From the NCBI GenBank assembly GCA_950295325.1, contig OX485803.1, positions 3,472,001-3,536,000 on the forward strand: a stretch of DNA of 64,000 nucleotides. Reading direction: 5' to 3'. A program made the position numbers and the translations under genes. The notes beneath the pieces are model-generated. The model saw only the letters and a program-made list of their open reading frames with translations. It made no database searches and had not been told where the DNA came from. The DNA is from Polytrichum commune. Lineage: Eukaryota; Streptophyta; Polytrichopsida; Polytrichales; Polytrichaceae. Positions 1 through 12,065 of the stretch are shown here, piece after piece (position 1 is the first letter of the stretch; each line of letters starts with the position of its first letter).

Positions 1-1520
1 GCGACGGACTCTCGAAGGAAGTTTGGGTCGGACATGAATGGAAACCCAAACTATGATCAAGAGGCCATCGATTTTATTCCATAAAAAATAAAAACCGACA
101 AGATCTTGGCCCTTCAATTGGAAAGGTTGTTTTGGATAGGGAATAACATGGAATGCTCCTTCGTCCTCTCTCCTTCTTGGACTTTGGGCTTGGCCTTTGG
201 AGGCTTCACACTTTGCCCGGCCGAAGGCTCCAATTCCTATATTTTATTGGTTGTTTTCAGCCCATTTCTTTGGACTCTCGACAAAGTTTGGCCATTCAAT
301 CTCACGGCCTTGCGACTTGGACAGCCATAACTTAAGTTAGTGTGAAGCGGCCCTAACAAGCCAACGCCAAATATGAGCACATGAGTTAACATAGTCCAAA
401 GAAATGCATGGTCCCAGATGGAGAAAAAAATGCTAGGATATTCTCCATCATAAGTAGAAAGATCCCAATCCTCTGACATTGCAATTGAGAAGTCCGGCTT
501 TGGGGCAATCATATGAGTGAATAGGTAAACTTGGATGTTTATTTCTAATGTGTACGATATACATCGTCAGAAGCACCCACTGAGCATGCAGCCAATGTTG
601 GCATCACTCTTTCTATGTAGAGACTCATGCAGCTTATTAATTCAGAGCCTATTAATTCCGAGCTTTCACAAATTTCTAGATATTGTCCACCCAAAAAAAT
701 GACAACAATGAAAAACAATTTGGTGCCCACTGCATCACGTGCCTGTCTCATTACACAAACTGCAGATGCATGTATGTACCTAATCATATAAGTTAGGGAA
801 AGCTGTTGAATACCAATCTGATCCTTCGCTAGAAGTCATTTTTATATTCAAGAACATTCCGTCACTATGGGCAGGAATCGCGGGGTTCCTTACCGGCGAT
901 TTTTTTTTCCGTTGGAGGGTTACATGATCTATTACACTAGTAGATTTCCAATCCATATTCATAGACTTTGATTCCTGATAGTGGATGAGAACCAGTGGTG
1001 AGGAAAGTTGGTTCTTGTAGGCTGTAGTGCATCCACCCCCCAACCATTTGCAGGGCCTTTGTGCACATATAAACAAACAAACAAGCTTGAGGGTAAGTAA
1101 TAAGACGCTCTCTACTTAGTGAGTACATGTTTTAGTGCTCATTAGACTTAATGTGTTTGGCACCATGTTTGTAATCTCAGTAAAATTTGATGAATTTAAA
1201 TACAATCATTTTGCTTTTCTTATGATTGGACACATGGAAATGAGCAGTTGATTGGCATGCCCTTGTTTTTTTATTTGGAGATGGAAGGTTCCTTGTGACC
1301 CTCATGCTAAGAATCCTTTGCAAGTTCCAACATGTCTATGCGAATCGTGTTTTATGGATTTTTTGTTTTTGTCTCCTACGAGAAGTGCTAAAAATGTCCG
1401 CGTTAGATCCATGTGCCTTATGAGCATTGGACGTGCAATGTTGGTGTCCAATCCATGCACTTGAGATAGTTAAATGATCAACATGAATAGTTGCAAAATT
1501 ATGTCATTATGATAGTAATA
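1..1520. other. No gene recognised
   Basis: No reading frame here is longer than about 100 codons or carries a motif I recognise. A short tail near 339-352 (GTGAAGCGGCCCTAA) resembles the end of the TAA-flanked inverted-repeat elements found at 31,660 and 43,953. It may be the right end of another such element, but no left end is visible. Confidence 0.4.
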
Positions 1521-1522
1521 AA

Positions 1523-1690
1523 GGGGGTCTTTGGACATAACCCATTTGACAATTACCATTTAGGACATCTCAAAATGGTGAATTCGACACAAGATGTGAA
1601 TATTTACTCATCGTATTATTGAAACCCATGTGATAAATGTCAAATGGGATGTTTGGGAGTACCATTTTTTCCCAGATGCCCAACCACACT
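1523..1690. repeat. Weak inverted-repeat element
   Basis: The stretch GGACATAACCCATTTGACA near 1533 recurs in imperfect inverse form near 1630-1665, around ATGTCAAATGGGATG. This gives a small foldback of roughly 150 bp. The arms are diverged and no target duplication could be fixed, so the boundaries are approximate. It may be an old MITE. Confidence 0.3.
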
Positions 1691-2019
1691 TGGTTACAAA
1701 CATGTATGCCATATTGGTGTGAGTCAAAAGTGGGAAAAGGAATTTTATTTGTGTTGTAGTCACCTAATGATCTCTTGAAAAAAAAAACTCTTTCAAGGAA
1801 GGATTAAACCCATGGTTCCGTCCCTCTTTAGAGACTTCACACATAACTCTATTGAACTTGGAACTTGTGAAAATTTCATCCACAATTTTCTTATATGTTT
1901 CATAAACCCCATTGCATGGTTGAATCCATGCTACTCATCAATGCACGACTTAGATTGTCATATTAAACTGAGTAAATGCCTCACAAGACCCCTAGTATAA
2001 TTGTGAAACTCTACCTTAA

Positions 2020-2510
2020 GATATGTGGGTGTTATTTGGTTTGTTTTCCTGTCCTCCAACTTCCACATATTTAGATTTACACACCAAAACTCGTGTTGCA
2101 ATGGGAAATCTACAATAAAACACTTGCAAAATTGGATTGAAAATCGGACCTCCCCTAATTCAGTCAAGGTTATCGGAAGTGCACATTTGATTGATCTTTT
2201 CGCTGGATATACAAATCCTTCGAACTATATTCACTATTGAGTGTAGAGTGGTCATTTACTACTCGAAAACATAGTCCAACCTCTATCATAACATTATTAA
2301 GATCCCATAACAATGTTCCGTGGGACTAACATCATTCTGCAAAGTATTCCCCGCATTCAGACTGAATGTGGGGAACATTCCGTAGAATATTGTCAGCCCC
2401 GCAGAACACCGTTATGGATCTTAATGATGTTATGATTAAACACGTGTCTTCACGATGTTTGCTGTTTGATCCTCACTGAACCACAATACCGATCAAATAG
2501 AGGGGTCCGC
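2020..2510 (+). repeat. Dispersed repeat R1, copy 1
   Basis: This stretch matches 10,780-11,155 in inverted orientation. Shared landmarks are GGGTGTTATTTGGTT, CTCCAACTTC, TATCGGAAG, GAGTGTAGAGT and the tail TTTGATCCTCACTGAACCAC. The pair lies about 8.5 kb apart. Neither copy encodes anything I recognise. Copy 1 is interrupted at 2286-2435 by a foldback that copy 2 lacks. Confidence 0.6.
2286..2435. mobile_element. 150-bp foldback MITE
   Basis: The element is almost entirely two complementary arms. It begins TCATAACATTATTAAGATCC and ends in the near-complement of that string, with the turn near 2361. The R1 copy at 10,780-11,155 lacks it and serves as a diverged empty site, which supports insertion as a unit. 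The TA/TTA bases at the edges suggest a short TA-containing target duplication, but divergence prevents certainty. Confidence 0.6.
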
Positions 2511-2549
2511 TTAGGAACTCATGAGTCAGCGACCTCATAACGTCTGTAC

Positions 2550-3735
2550 AGTTTTATAAACCCAATCGCATTGTGCGAATCCATGTGGCCCCCGGCAAGT
2601 GGGCGATTGAGGACAGATTGTAGAATAGCCAAGCCGGTGCTTTTTCATGCCCCCCCCCCCCCCCCTCCTCCTGCGTGTTGGGTCTTTTCTTCAGAGATTG
2701 ATGCAATATTTGTGCGCCTTGCTTTTCACATGGATTTGAGGGCCTTTTATATATAGACCCCGTATTCATCTTTCGTCCGGGTCCCGCCGCGTCCCCTTCC
2801 CTTCCCTTCCCTTCCCTTCCCCTCGCCTTGCTCATTGTGGAAATATGTGGCAGCAGAAAGGCAACAACTTTGCATACTGTACATGATCCAAGGAAGACCC
2901 GCATCCAGAAATAAACGGAAAAGGAGGGAGAGGGGGGGGGGACAACACACAAATATCTACAAAAATAGGAGGTTCCTGAAATTAAAGAAATGCATGAACC
3001 ACCATCCTAATAAGCCCACAACGGAAAGGGGGGGGGGTCAAAAGTGGGTTTGTGAGGGGTGGTGGGCCTGGAGTCAAGGCCATGGCCAAGAGAAGGCTAG
3101 GGCTGAGGGTTTAAGGTAGGGTAGGGTAGAGTAGGGTGGTGCTTATAGCCTACTGGCTTCGTATTAACTGGGCTTGGTTTTTTGAGGCTTCCCCAGAAAC
3201 CAGGGGCAGGCTAGGGGTAGGATTGTGCTTATTATATAGCATCCAAATATTAACTAGGTTTGTGTGTTTTTTAAGGCTGCCCCTGATGAGTCCCCTACAC
3301 TAGAGAGAGAGAGAGGGGGAGAGAGAGAGAGAGAGGGGCTTTTATAAGGGGTGAGTCACAGCTTTGGCCCATGTGACAGCCCCGCCTTTGGCCCATGGGC
3401 CTGCTAAACTTTTGCCTCTTGCACATGGGCACCACATATCACCCCTTGAATGCTCTAGATTCTCTACTACTTTCTGTCCTCCCTCCCCCTCCTTTTGGGT
3501 CTCAACCAATGCTTGTGGCCCTTCCCCTACCGCACCCTACCCTACCCTGCCCTACTCCCTCTCCTACTTATGCCCATGCCCATGCCCATGCGTATACATG
3601 ATTTGGGCGAACTCACCCATACACTCGTTCCTTTGTTTGGATGCCTAACCCCTTGCCTTCAAGGAACCAATGTACGGGTTGGTTCGCCCTAGCCCACATA
3701 CACTCTTCCCCTATCAGTGCCCGTGGCTTGAGGTT
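2550..3735. other. GC-rich low-complexity stretch without a recognised gene
   Basis: It contains a C run (2650-2665), a TTCCC repeat (about 2792-2822), G runs near 2932 and 3030, GA-rich repeats (3304-3336), a GTAGGGTAGGGTAG block (about 3115-3140) and CCTACCCTACC and GCCCAT repeats (3529-3592). Two TATA-like strings occur, TTTTATATATAG near 2746 and CTTTTATAAG near 3339, the second just after the GA tract. They could be promoter boxes, but no convincing coding frame follows, so I do not call a promoter. Confidence 0.45.
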
Positions 3736-3838
3736 TGTGGTGTCTACGTAAACTCATTCACTGGGAAGGGTGAAAACGCAATGACACTGAGGATCCATTC
3801 TCAACTCCAACCAATTACATCTTAAGCCATGGCCTTAT

Positions 3839-4018
3839 TTACTGGTGGGCATAGTCAGTGGACAACTCCCACTAGCATGGGTCTTTTTTTTTTGTCATTG
3901 TTCGCCAGGTATAAGATGTAATGTAGTTGGATTATGAGCGTTTGTTGGCTGAAGCAAACAACAACAAAAAAATGTCCCGTGTTGGTGAGAGTTGTCCACT
4001 AGCTATGCCCACCAGTAA
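3839..4018. mobile_element. 180-bp inverted-repeat element (MITE)
   Basis: The left end TTACTGGTGGGCATAGTCAG and the right end are complementary over about 30 bp, covering the CCACTAGCTATGCCCACCAG portion. The interior is simple and non-coding. The flanking 3720-3790 sequence (TAAACTCATTCA then GTGAAAACG) recurs near 12,870, next to another partial copy ending CCACCAGCAAGTGTGGGGAGG at 13,126-13,146. A small dispersed family is therefore likely. Superfamily unknown. Confidence 0.55.
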
Positions 4019-4742
4019 GTGTGGGTATGGCATTAAAGCATAGAGCAATATTATATGCACTGCTATGTATGGATCGTAAGAGTCACAGTACAAAAAACCT
4101 TGAGTTTAGAAGTGCAGATTATCAAGCAACACATTGGGTTGACTTTGTAGGGCCAATGTCTCTCAACTTCGTTGAAAACTGCACCTTTCTTTCCCCTTCC
4201 TCATTTTCTTCTTTTGCTACCAACAGAGGAGGTAGCCAATCTAGGGAAGTAGACTAAGTGATGTGGACCCTTTTTGGTTTTATGAATTCGCATTCATTTA
4301 TCCAAACAAAAAAAACAAATCAGTAGAAGTGCAATGACATATCATTATTTAGGCTCTTGCCCCTCTCTCTTTTTCTAAAAGCGGACAACACTAACATTCT
4401 AAATAGTGTGGTGGGAGTTTAAAGTAAAAAAATCAATGTGGGCTGCATTAATTGTCTATTTAGGGTGGAAACAATGTGGGTGAAGACACACATGTGGTTC
4501 CCTAAGTTTTCTTGAAGACTTTTGACCAACATGTAGAGTAATATAGTAAAAGTAACTTAAAATAAAAATAGTCACCTACATCAATTTTAATGTGCCACAC
4601 ACTAACTTTAAAGCAAAGATGTGGTGTAGGTTGAAAATTAATATGGGTTCTAGAAAGTTGACATACATGTTTTGAGTGTGAAACTAAAAATACTCAAAGA
4701 TTAGTTATTAACAAAGGACCGAAATTTGAACCTCTCCCAACT
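4019..4742. other. No gene recognised
   Basis: This is AT-rich sequence without a persuasive reading frame. The open frame at 4021-4257 has no recognisable domain and no neighbouring exon signals. I see no repeat structure beyond short A and T runs. Confidence 0.4.
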
Positions 4743-7215
4743 AGCAACCCACAACATGTCATCCACATTAACATGCCTCCAACCCAACCCAACTCAACCC
4801 AACCTCACAACCACACACATATAGCATAATTAACACACTACCCCCTATACATCTTATAACCTCCATAGGCTCCATCTACCGCATCACAAAAACCTACTTA
4901 CGAAACCCAAAGTTGAACCACACGCTATTACACATGGGACACCTATTTACTCGTCCTAAGATTTGACGACATAGCCCCAAAACTAGGCCCACTACCTTCA
5001 ATCCTCAAACACTTGCCCATGACCTTCAAACAAAGACAATGACAGTATTCCATCAAAAACATTACATCCCTCATACCCGAATATGCACACCTTGTTGACT
5101 CCTTCCTACCCATTATAAAAACACCCTTACACCCACCCCCACACACACCCAACAATTCCCACATATCATACCCCACCTACAAATCCTCCACCCACCATGA
5201 CACCTACTATATAACCTAATCATTTCCATAAGCCCCATTCCAACTTAACGTAAACCTTACACTTAGAAATGCCTTCCTAACTATAAGTCTCACCATCTTA
5301 AGATGTCTATCACCACTCCCACTCCCATTAGACACTATTAATGCTCCTTGCCAAATAACACTGACTCTCTTAGATACATAAAACATGGATCAACTCACTC
5401 AAGACCTATATGATCACATTACACGAGCCATCTTTGAAAACAACAAACCATCACTAGCCTCCATTCAACAACACCTACTAGCATATCAAATTCGCATAAT
5501 TGAAGAAGCCCTTGAAATACTAGAACCTATGGAGTTTTTCACATAAAACACTCAACCCCACAAACATGCCACCTCCCCCAGCACCAAAGACATGGAACTA
5601 TGCATTCATAGGCCCTATGACATGCCTCACATGAAATTACAAACACCTTATCACTAGCTTACAAGACATCCACTAACTCATAACCATCATGGAATCATCT
5701 CATACATAATATGCTTACAATAAACCTAAATTCCTAAAGATAAATCCACACAACACATAGGGGTCCAATTCACTTCACACAAATTCACATACAGCAAACA
5801 CATTGGATGCCGTAACATGCCTATGATGGCCATACATACAATATGCCCCTACAAGAGGTGGATTGATCACCATGATACACAAAGCATTGCCTTCCCTGAA
5901 AATATCATAAAAATAAACGCCAAAGTAGAACTAAACCCATACCTACAAATCATAAAGTTTACAAGCAAACCACCCGCCCCTACCATCTTGGATCACCCAC
6001 CCCTACCACCTTGATCCATATAAACATCCATCCCGTGAAGACGATCTACATCTAATACCTCTCATACAACTAACTATTGAACAAACCCTTGCTACATATC
6101 CCACACATTTCCCATTATTAGTTGGAGACTTCAACTAAAATATCCACTTGATAGGAAGACAAATCCAATAGTCTACAAACCCCCCCCCCCCCAAGATGAA
6201 GACAAGACTGGAATGCATCACCACCAAAATGCAATGCACACCAATACCATATTGCATCTTTCACAACACAAAGGCCCCCCAACTTGCACCCACACAAGCC
6301 TCATTGGTAGCTTCTACATTGCCAACTATTATCTAAACACCGACAATGTCACACAAACATCCACCTACAACTAAACTTTGATCACTTTCCAGTCTCCCTT
6401 CAACTTCCCCACAATTTATGGTCAAAAGGACCCCCCACAACACAAATGAACGGGAAAAATAAAAAAACAAAGTGCAAAATTCCTTATATCATTGGCCTCA
6501 CTACAACAATAAAAGCAAAATACTAAACACCGCCATTCACCTAGGCATAGAATATGCATATTATGCTCCCCCGCCCTTCTCAATCCTTGACATATATAGA
6601 ATGGACAAACTCCTCATAAAACTCAAAAATCCATTTGTAATCTCCATAACATTATTTAGCCATGTGGGTCAATTCCATGACCTTGGAATATGTCAATTAT
6701 ATTTCATGGGCCCCTTTGAACAAAGTGAGAATATTCATTTACTATATATACATTCATGTTGAACTTCGAAATTTGGGTGGAATTATACTCCCGACACTGT
6801 GTGTAGGGAATCATTGTTCATCACAATAATATTCCCTAAAATTATTGTTCATCCCAATATTATTCTTTGAAATTACTATTCATAGCACCACTATCATTGA
6901 AAACACCAACACTATTCATATTGGCACTATTCATCATTTGTATTGGTGTTGGTTTCTTCCTATTTTCTAAGTTTCTTCCTATGAAGGTAAGATAGTGAAT
7001 GCCCATGTCATATGCTAAATATAGAATGGAACACAACCATACAACTAAATAATGTTATGTTAACTCATAGCACCTCCACCATCTTCAACCCATTGCCCAA
7101 AGAAACATTTGGCATAGAACCCTTCTTCCTCCTTCCTAGATACCCTACAACTCTCTACACTCAACCCACAAAAACATCCCACACACCTCCCCACCCCCAC
7201 AAGACTTTGCCATAG
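4743..7215 (+). pseudogene. LINE-like non-LTR retroelement relic (endonuclease region)
   Basis: The plus strand is strikingly rich in A and C and poor in G for about 2.4 kb, unlike its surroundings. Around 5815-6010 an open frame reads as an endonuclease-like segment. Downstream, near 6120-6135, LVGDFN precedes a stop, which fits the conserved DFN of LINE (EEP-fold) endonucleases. Near 6378-6400 the DNA can encode DHFPVSL, like the SDH...V motif that closes that domain. The upstream half (about 4740-5540) may be ORF1. Stops and frameshifts are everywhere, and I found no reverse transcriptase. About 6780-7000 looks like unrelated inserted sequence. The relic is old and non-functional. The clade is undetermined, and the A/C bias is itself the strongest sign of the limits. 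Confidence 0.55.
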
Positions 7216-7802
7216 AAGCACTACTCCTCATCAACAAACACATTAAAACCCTACCATGCCACCATCTGCACACAACTCTGCACAAAAACAACCACCATGT
7301 CCTCCCATCAAACATTTTAGACAACCTTACCAATGGTTTATAATTGATGTTATATCCTTCAACTAAATTCAAGCTAATATGGATTTGTTATTTGTGGTAA
7401 GCATTTTAAGTTGAAGTTGTTGCCGTTGAACGCCATCTCCCTGGCATCCATTCCTACCACTTGTGCCTCATGGATTGAAAAATCTTTGGAACTTTGTGTT
7501 ACACCACGCACCATATGAAAATATGGGACTATCCCACATAGGTTTGTTATCACAAATTCATATCATAAATTCTCAACCAAACCAATTCCATTACAATCGC
7601 ATTGTGCATCTAGGTGGAGATACAACTCGGGCGTACTAGTACAAATGCCCTGGATGCTAATCATGTACTTCAAAATTCAAACATGGATCACTCATGGATT
7701 GTAAAGAAAAGAGTACAATTGCTCATCAATAAGACAATTGCAAGGTTTCACAAAGTCATAAGTTTTTATCAAAGTTTTTATATTGCTCAACGAGAAGCTC
7801 AC

Positions 7803-7804
<2 letters not shown>

Positions 7805-7845
<41 letters not shown>
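7805..7845. repeat. (GA)n microsatellite
   Basis: About 20 uninterrupted GA dinucleotides follow CACTGT. The open frame through it (7614-7880) is not credible as a gene because the repeat makes up much of it. Confidence 0.95.
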
Positions 7846-7848
<3 letters not shown>

Positions 7849-7899
7849 TAACCTATAAATCCCTCAATGAACACGTGTAGATTTCAACATACACATCTC

Positions 7900-8460
7900 T
7901 TTCTACCATACTACGGACCATCCAATCGCTACTTCCTAATATCTCAAGACAACAACCTATGTAGACTTACTCAATTACTATTCAATAGTTTAGTTGAGGT
8001 CATGTTCCCACTTGGATCTTAATTGAGCTAGGAAAAACAAAACTTTAACATGGCACAATATCTCTACACCCTAGGATCATAGATCCACATTAGTCCACTA
8101 CGATTAATGAAGAGTCCACTTTCCGGGGAATCCACCATGACAAATACAATTGTTCTACTCTATCCTTTGAAGGCCGTGGATTAAACTTCCACTCACTTAT
8201 AGTATTAATCTTTGGGCAATGGGAGAAGAGCACGGAACCAATGTCTTTCAAACTATCATCAAAAGCAATCAAGAAATTGCAAAACCAACTACATACCACA
8301 ACCATCCGTTCTTTGTTTGCCATTGTGTTTTTTTTGGGGGGGGGGGACAAAACAAAACATTGGAAGATAAATGAAAATAACCCCCGTTGAACATTCAACA
8401 CCTTCATTAGCACAAGTAGGGAATAGCGCTTTGAAGGTATGAACTACATTGATTACCCCA
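7900..8460. other. No gene recognised
   Basis: No coding signal is convincing. The stretch holds a T/G homopolymer pair (about 8328-8347, T run then G run). The minus-strand frame at 8090-8413 crosses this homopolymer and has no recognisable domain. Confidence 0.4.
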
Positions 8461-8463
8461 CAT

Positions 8464-8645
8464 AGTTTGTGTTACTATTCGGAGTTACGCAATGCCATAA
8501 CTATTTAATAAGAATGTAATATGTAACCAAACAAAGTTACTTATGTTCTAAAACGTCTGAACAACCTATTGATCTTTGTTAGTCAAAATTGAACTCCTAC
8601 GTAAGACGTTATTGCATTGCGTAACTTCGAATAATTACACACACT
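8464..8645. mobile_element. 182-bp MITE with 38-bp inverted ends
   Basis: The left arm contains CGGAGTTACGCAATGCCATAAC and the right arm contains its near-complement around GTTATTGCATTGCGTAAC, with outer AGTTTGTG and CACACACT. The same end sequence, split into two halves, flanks the 3.4-kb element at 33,744-37,174. This is therefore a family with at least two members in the window. The interior is non-coding and the superfamily was not determined. Confidence 0.6.
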
Positions 8646-8649
8646 AATT

Positions 8650-9364
8650 GGGATAAATAGTGTAGCTTGAAAGTTTGTCACTCATAGATATACATCTCAT
8701 CCGCCTTTTGCAACCAAATTACAGCCCAATTGCATCCAATTGTCAAGTTGTTTGTATAGTTGATATCGCCCACAATAGGGCCATATACCAAACCAAGGGC
8801 ACCCGCTTACATGGAGGTCAAATGCACTTTGTATGCAATATATGTCTATTTAATTCAATTTCAAAAGTCAATACAGTTTGAACTGCCTAATGTAGCCAAC
8901 CCATTCCCAACTAGTTGAAGCAATTTAGCATACATGTAGTTAGGTCTAATCAAAGAGGGAAAAAAAATCTCATGTAATTGTAGTAGATTTTCTTTTAATT
9001 CATTTTTTTTCAACAATGGTAGGTTTTTCGCAAGATGGAAGTGATTCCAAAATCCAACAATGGAGCCAACAATCCACCTCGGATGTCATAGAGTCAACCG
9101 CATTCAAGTTGCACAGACCCTCATAAGGAAGTAGGAATTTCAACAATTTTCAATCATTTAATGATGCACGTGTAGAAGTGATTGGATCAAAAATGCCGCA
9201 AAATGTGGAAGGTAGTAGAAACATGACCATTGAAGAGAGGCAAAAGAGACTATCAGGAAAGGTGACAGTGTTGGCAAGAATAAGAGAGGTAGGACATCGG
9301 TTTCGAAATTGACAGGATCACCAAAGAAGAAGGCAAAAATTGATGAAATGGAGTTGGGAGTTTC
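8650..9364. other. No gene recognised
   Basis: AT-rich sequence with T runs. The minus-strand frame at 9158-9418 runs into repeat A and has no recognisable domain. Confidence 0.4.
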
Positions 9365-9785
9365 GGAAGGTGGATTCCCATTCTCCATAAAATGCCAATG
9401 GTTGCATATCAAGCACATGTTGCATAATCATGTGCAAATACCAACATAAAGCCGATGCAACAAGAATCCTTCCTCTTCTCTCAAGATGATCCATCATGTT
9501 CTTCTTTCCTTCCTTACTGATGTAAAACTAAAAAAAAAAAGTGAAAAGAGAGAGAACGAAGATACATAACTAATGAGTTAGGGTTGCCCCTCTTTTCCCA
9601 CTAATAAATTATGCAATGGTCCCTCAACATGGTTCATTCTCACTTCACACTATGTTTGAGGGCATGTCACTACACACAATGGTTTTTCCAACACCCATTG
9701 TACGGCCTTTGCATGATAGTCAAGGGCCCTCACCATTTCATGGTCGTGACCCTTGGCTCGTATGTGAAGTGACCCTAAATGTTTT
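9365..9785 (+). repeat. Composite dispersed repeat A, copy 1
   Basis: It matches 30,705-31,110 in the same orientation. Shared strings include CCCATTCTCCAT, GCATATCAAGCA, CAACAAGAATCCTTCCTCTT, CAATGGTCCCTCAAC, ATTTCATGGTC and the closing GTGAAGTGACCCT. The last 170 bp form an element-like end (GGCTC..TGTGAAGTGACCCTAA) that faces a head-to-head partner starting at about 9808 (GGGCCACTTCACACACGAGCC). Confidence 0.6.
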
Positions 9786-9805
9786 AAGGAATTTGAGTAA
9801 AGGGC

Positions 9806-10385
9806 CTTTCAGGGCCACTTCACACACGAGCCAAGAACCATGACCATGAAATTGTGAGAGCCCAAAAGAAAATTTCCAAAGGCCGTCCCAAGACACCTCC
9901 AAAATCATGTACTGTGGTCACGAATCCTCAAGTGTAGTGTGAAGTCATATGTGACCAGGCCCTCAACCAAATGTTATTTCAATGAATTTCTATTCATGCA
10001 AGTCCTCACAAATAATAAAATAGACTAAACCAACAGTTGTGAGCGTTTGGAGTGCCATGATCTCCATATTTTGTGTTAGACTTGCTTCCAAAAGATGGTT
10101 TTTGAAAGTAGTCCAAGTGACCACGAAACATGATCCATTCGATGCCATGTAGGAATCCATGTAGGCTTTACATCCATCTTGCATTCACATACTCCGTTGG
10201 TCCCTCAAGTGCAGTGGGACGCGGACACGGACCGGCTCCGCCTTTTCCACCAATGAGAGTGCTTGAAGTGTAATGGTCATGGGCTCTCAGTCTCGTGTGC
10301 GAAGTGGCCCTCATACCCACCATAAGATGACTGAAATCCAGGCCAAGCGCTTTCAAAAAGCAGTAAGCTATCTTTTGTGGCATTA
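9806..10385 (-). repeat. Dispersed inverted-repeat element C, copy 1
   Basis: It starts GGGCCACTTCACACACGAGC and carries, in inverse order, the same blocks as 31,140-31,656 and 43,455-43,949. Landmarks are CATGACCATGAAATT, GGACTAC-type strings, ATGTAGGCTTTACATCCATCTTG and CACTTGAGGGACCAACGGAG-like sequence. The far end near 10,290-10,310 reads CGTGTGCGAAGTGGCCCT. The ends resemble PIF/Harbinger-type GGGCC termini. No transposase is present. Boundaries are approximate. Confidence 0.5.
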
Positions 10386-10779
10386 AAAAAGAACACTCTA
10401 ATAAGATTGTTCTCCGGTCACCAAAATCAAGGGCTCCTGAGCACTATTGCCAGGAATTGCTAGGTTGCCTCTTGCTATGTCAACGCATTCCGTATCTGAA
10501 AATGGTCCCATTTGGTGGACCTGCTGTCACTCGTAGCCAATTGTGGCTCAAGGCTATATATGTCCACCCAAAGGCCAATATCTAACATACTTTCCTTCGG
10601 GTGTATATAAGCAATATTACACAAATCATTGAAGAACTATAAAAATGAATATGATGTCAACTACACGACGTGATGCGATATAAGTTGGATGAAAGGCGTG
10701 AATCACTCTAAATAACTTTGGACAGAGGACACACATTTTCTTCCCATTGCAAAATACAGTATGCGGGTGTTATGCAATT

Positions 10780-11155
10780 ACTTTTCTTAATTGGACCTCT
10801 AGATTTGATTGGTAATGTGGTTCAATGAGGATCAAAGAGCAAACACCATAAAGACGCATGTTTGAAAAGAGAATGAACTGCGTCTTCAAATATTAATAAC
10901 TACTCTACACTCGGCAATGAACACAATTGGGAGGACATGTGTATCCAGTTAAGAAAATCAACAAACGTGCGCTTCCGATAGCCATAACCAAAGCAAAGGA
11001 TGTCTGATTTTCGATCCGGTTTTTGCATATGTTTCATCATCAATCTGTTAATGCAACACACGTTTCGTTCTATGAATCTAATGGTAGAAGTTGGAGAACG
11101 TGAAAAGGAACCAAATAACACCCACACACCTTCCATGCCACGTAGAATTCTAAAC
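10780..11155 (-). repeat. Dispersed repeat R1, copy 2
   Basis: Inverted homologue of 2020-2510. It lacks the 150-bp foldback that splits copy 1. In its place it carries a tiny hairpin-like AAGACGC...GCGTCTT. No coding domain recognised in either orientation. Confidence 0.6.
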
Positions 11156-11225
11156 CCGGTCCCCAACTTAAATAAAGTGTGCATGACTCATCGTTGGCGA
11201 TTCCTTGCTTTCTTCTCATGTGATA

Positions 11226-11525
11226 GGGGCAAGGGCTAGATGCCCACCTCTTTGAATTGAGCCTCCACCACTACCTATTATCAAGGTAAAGGACTCTAGA
11301 AGGAAAAAAATAAACCCCATCTCCATAGGTTTATGGTTAATTCATCTCAAGGTAGTGTTTTCAGCCTAATTTGAGACCTCTAATAATATTCCTGGGATCA
11401 TATCATCGAACAAGAAAATCTACATGCTACCACATATATGATTTGATTCACTTGGGTGTTTCACCTAGGGTGATAGGGGTGGGGCCCAACTCAAAGAGGT
11501 GGATGTCTACATACTAGCCTTGGCC
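11226..11525. mobile_element. About 300-bp MITE
   Basis: The left end GCAAGGGCTAGATGCCCACC continues with TCTTTGAATTGAG. The right end carries the inverse, CTCAAAGAGGTGGATGTC then CTAGCCTTGGCC. The imperfect arms span about 40 bp. The interior is AT-rich and non-coding. The target duplication was not resolved. Confidence 0.5.
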
Positions 11526-11529
11526 ATGT

Positions 11530-11920
11530 GATAGATGGTTACATATCCCACGAGAACCAATGAAACGTCTCGCTTTATTTGCCCCATACAATACTTATTC
11601 GAGTCGTGTGAAAAGGCCCTTATCAACATCACCTTTCCAATGAGTCCGCATAGCTCACGGGGGGCTAGTTGGGCTGAGGTGGACTTGTGCCAGAGTGGTA
11701 GGTGGCAAGTGGCGATGATAGTGCGAGGTCATCCTGCAAATTGGCGCCACTATGACCATCTTATGGTGTCAGCTAGAATGTCACTGAATGATGGAGGCTT
11801 TGTTGCTCATAGGCCGCCTATGCATACTGGTGGTGGCCAGCAGTGAACAAGCGAACTCCGTTCATTGCCACTAGTAAGTGTGGGCCTATGTCTGGGGAGA
11901 ATTGGTGGTTAGGTGCAGGC
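11530..11920. other. No gene recognised
   Basis: The open frame at 11,535-11,846 has no motif I recognise and no flanking exon signals. The stretch ends with CACTAGTAAGTGTGGGC, which resembles the terminal string of the 3839-4018 family. It may be part of an old element. Confidence 0.35.
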
Positions 11921-11924
11921 GACC

Positions 11925-12065
11925 TAGTTGAGTTTGAGAAATAATCAGGTTGAAGTTCGAGACTTCAGGAGAATTACCAATCATTTCCGAGGAGTCTATG
12001 GAAGGTATATGAAATAAATGAAGCAAACTTGGAAGACGTGAACATGTCAACCAACAATAGCAGAC
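11925..12065 (+). repeat. Remnant arm of the AACCGGTT foldback family
   Basis: The string GTTGAGTTTGAGAAATAA, followed by GGTTGAAGTTC, GACTTCAGGAGAATTACC and a GTATAT segment, matches one arm of the complete foldback at 51,458-51,850. Only one arm is present. Confidence 0.55.

Noticed and set aside
2554-2952. Minus-strand open frames of up to 132 codons
   Set aside because: They run through C, G and TTCCC low-complexity tracts, which keep frames open without coding.
3339-3348. TATA-like box after a GA tract as a gene promoter
   Set aside because: Downstream frames (3364-3692) are Pro-rich read-through of GC-rich repeats in overlapping frames. No gene supports the promoter.
8664-9418. Open frames 8675-8881 and 9158-9418 as small genes
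   Set aside because: No recognisable domain, no splice or start context, and the latter runs into a dispersed repeat.
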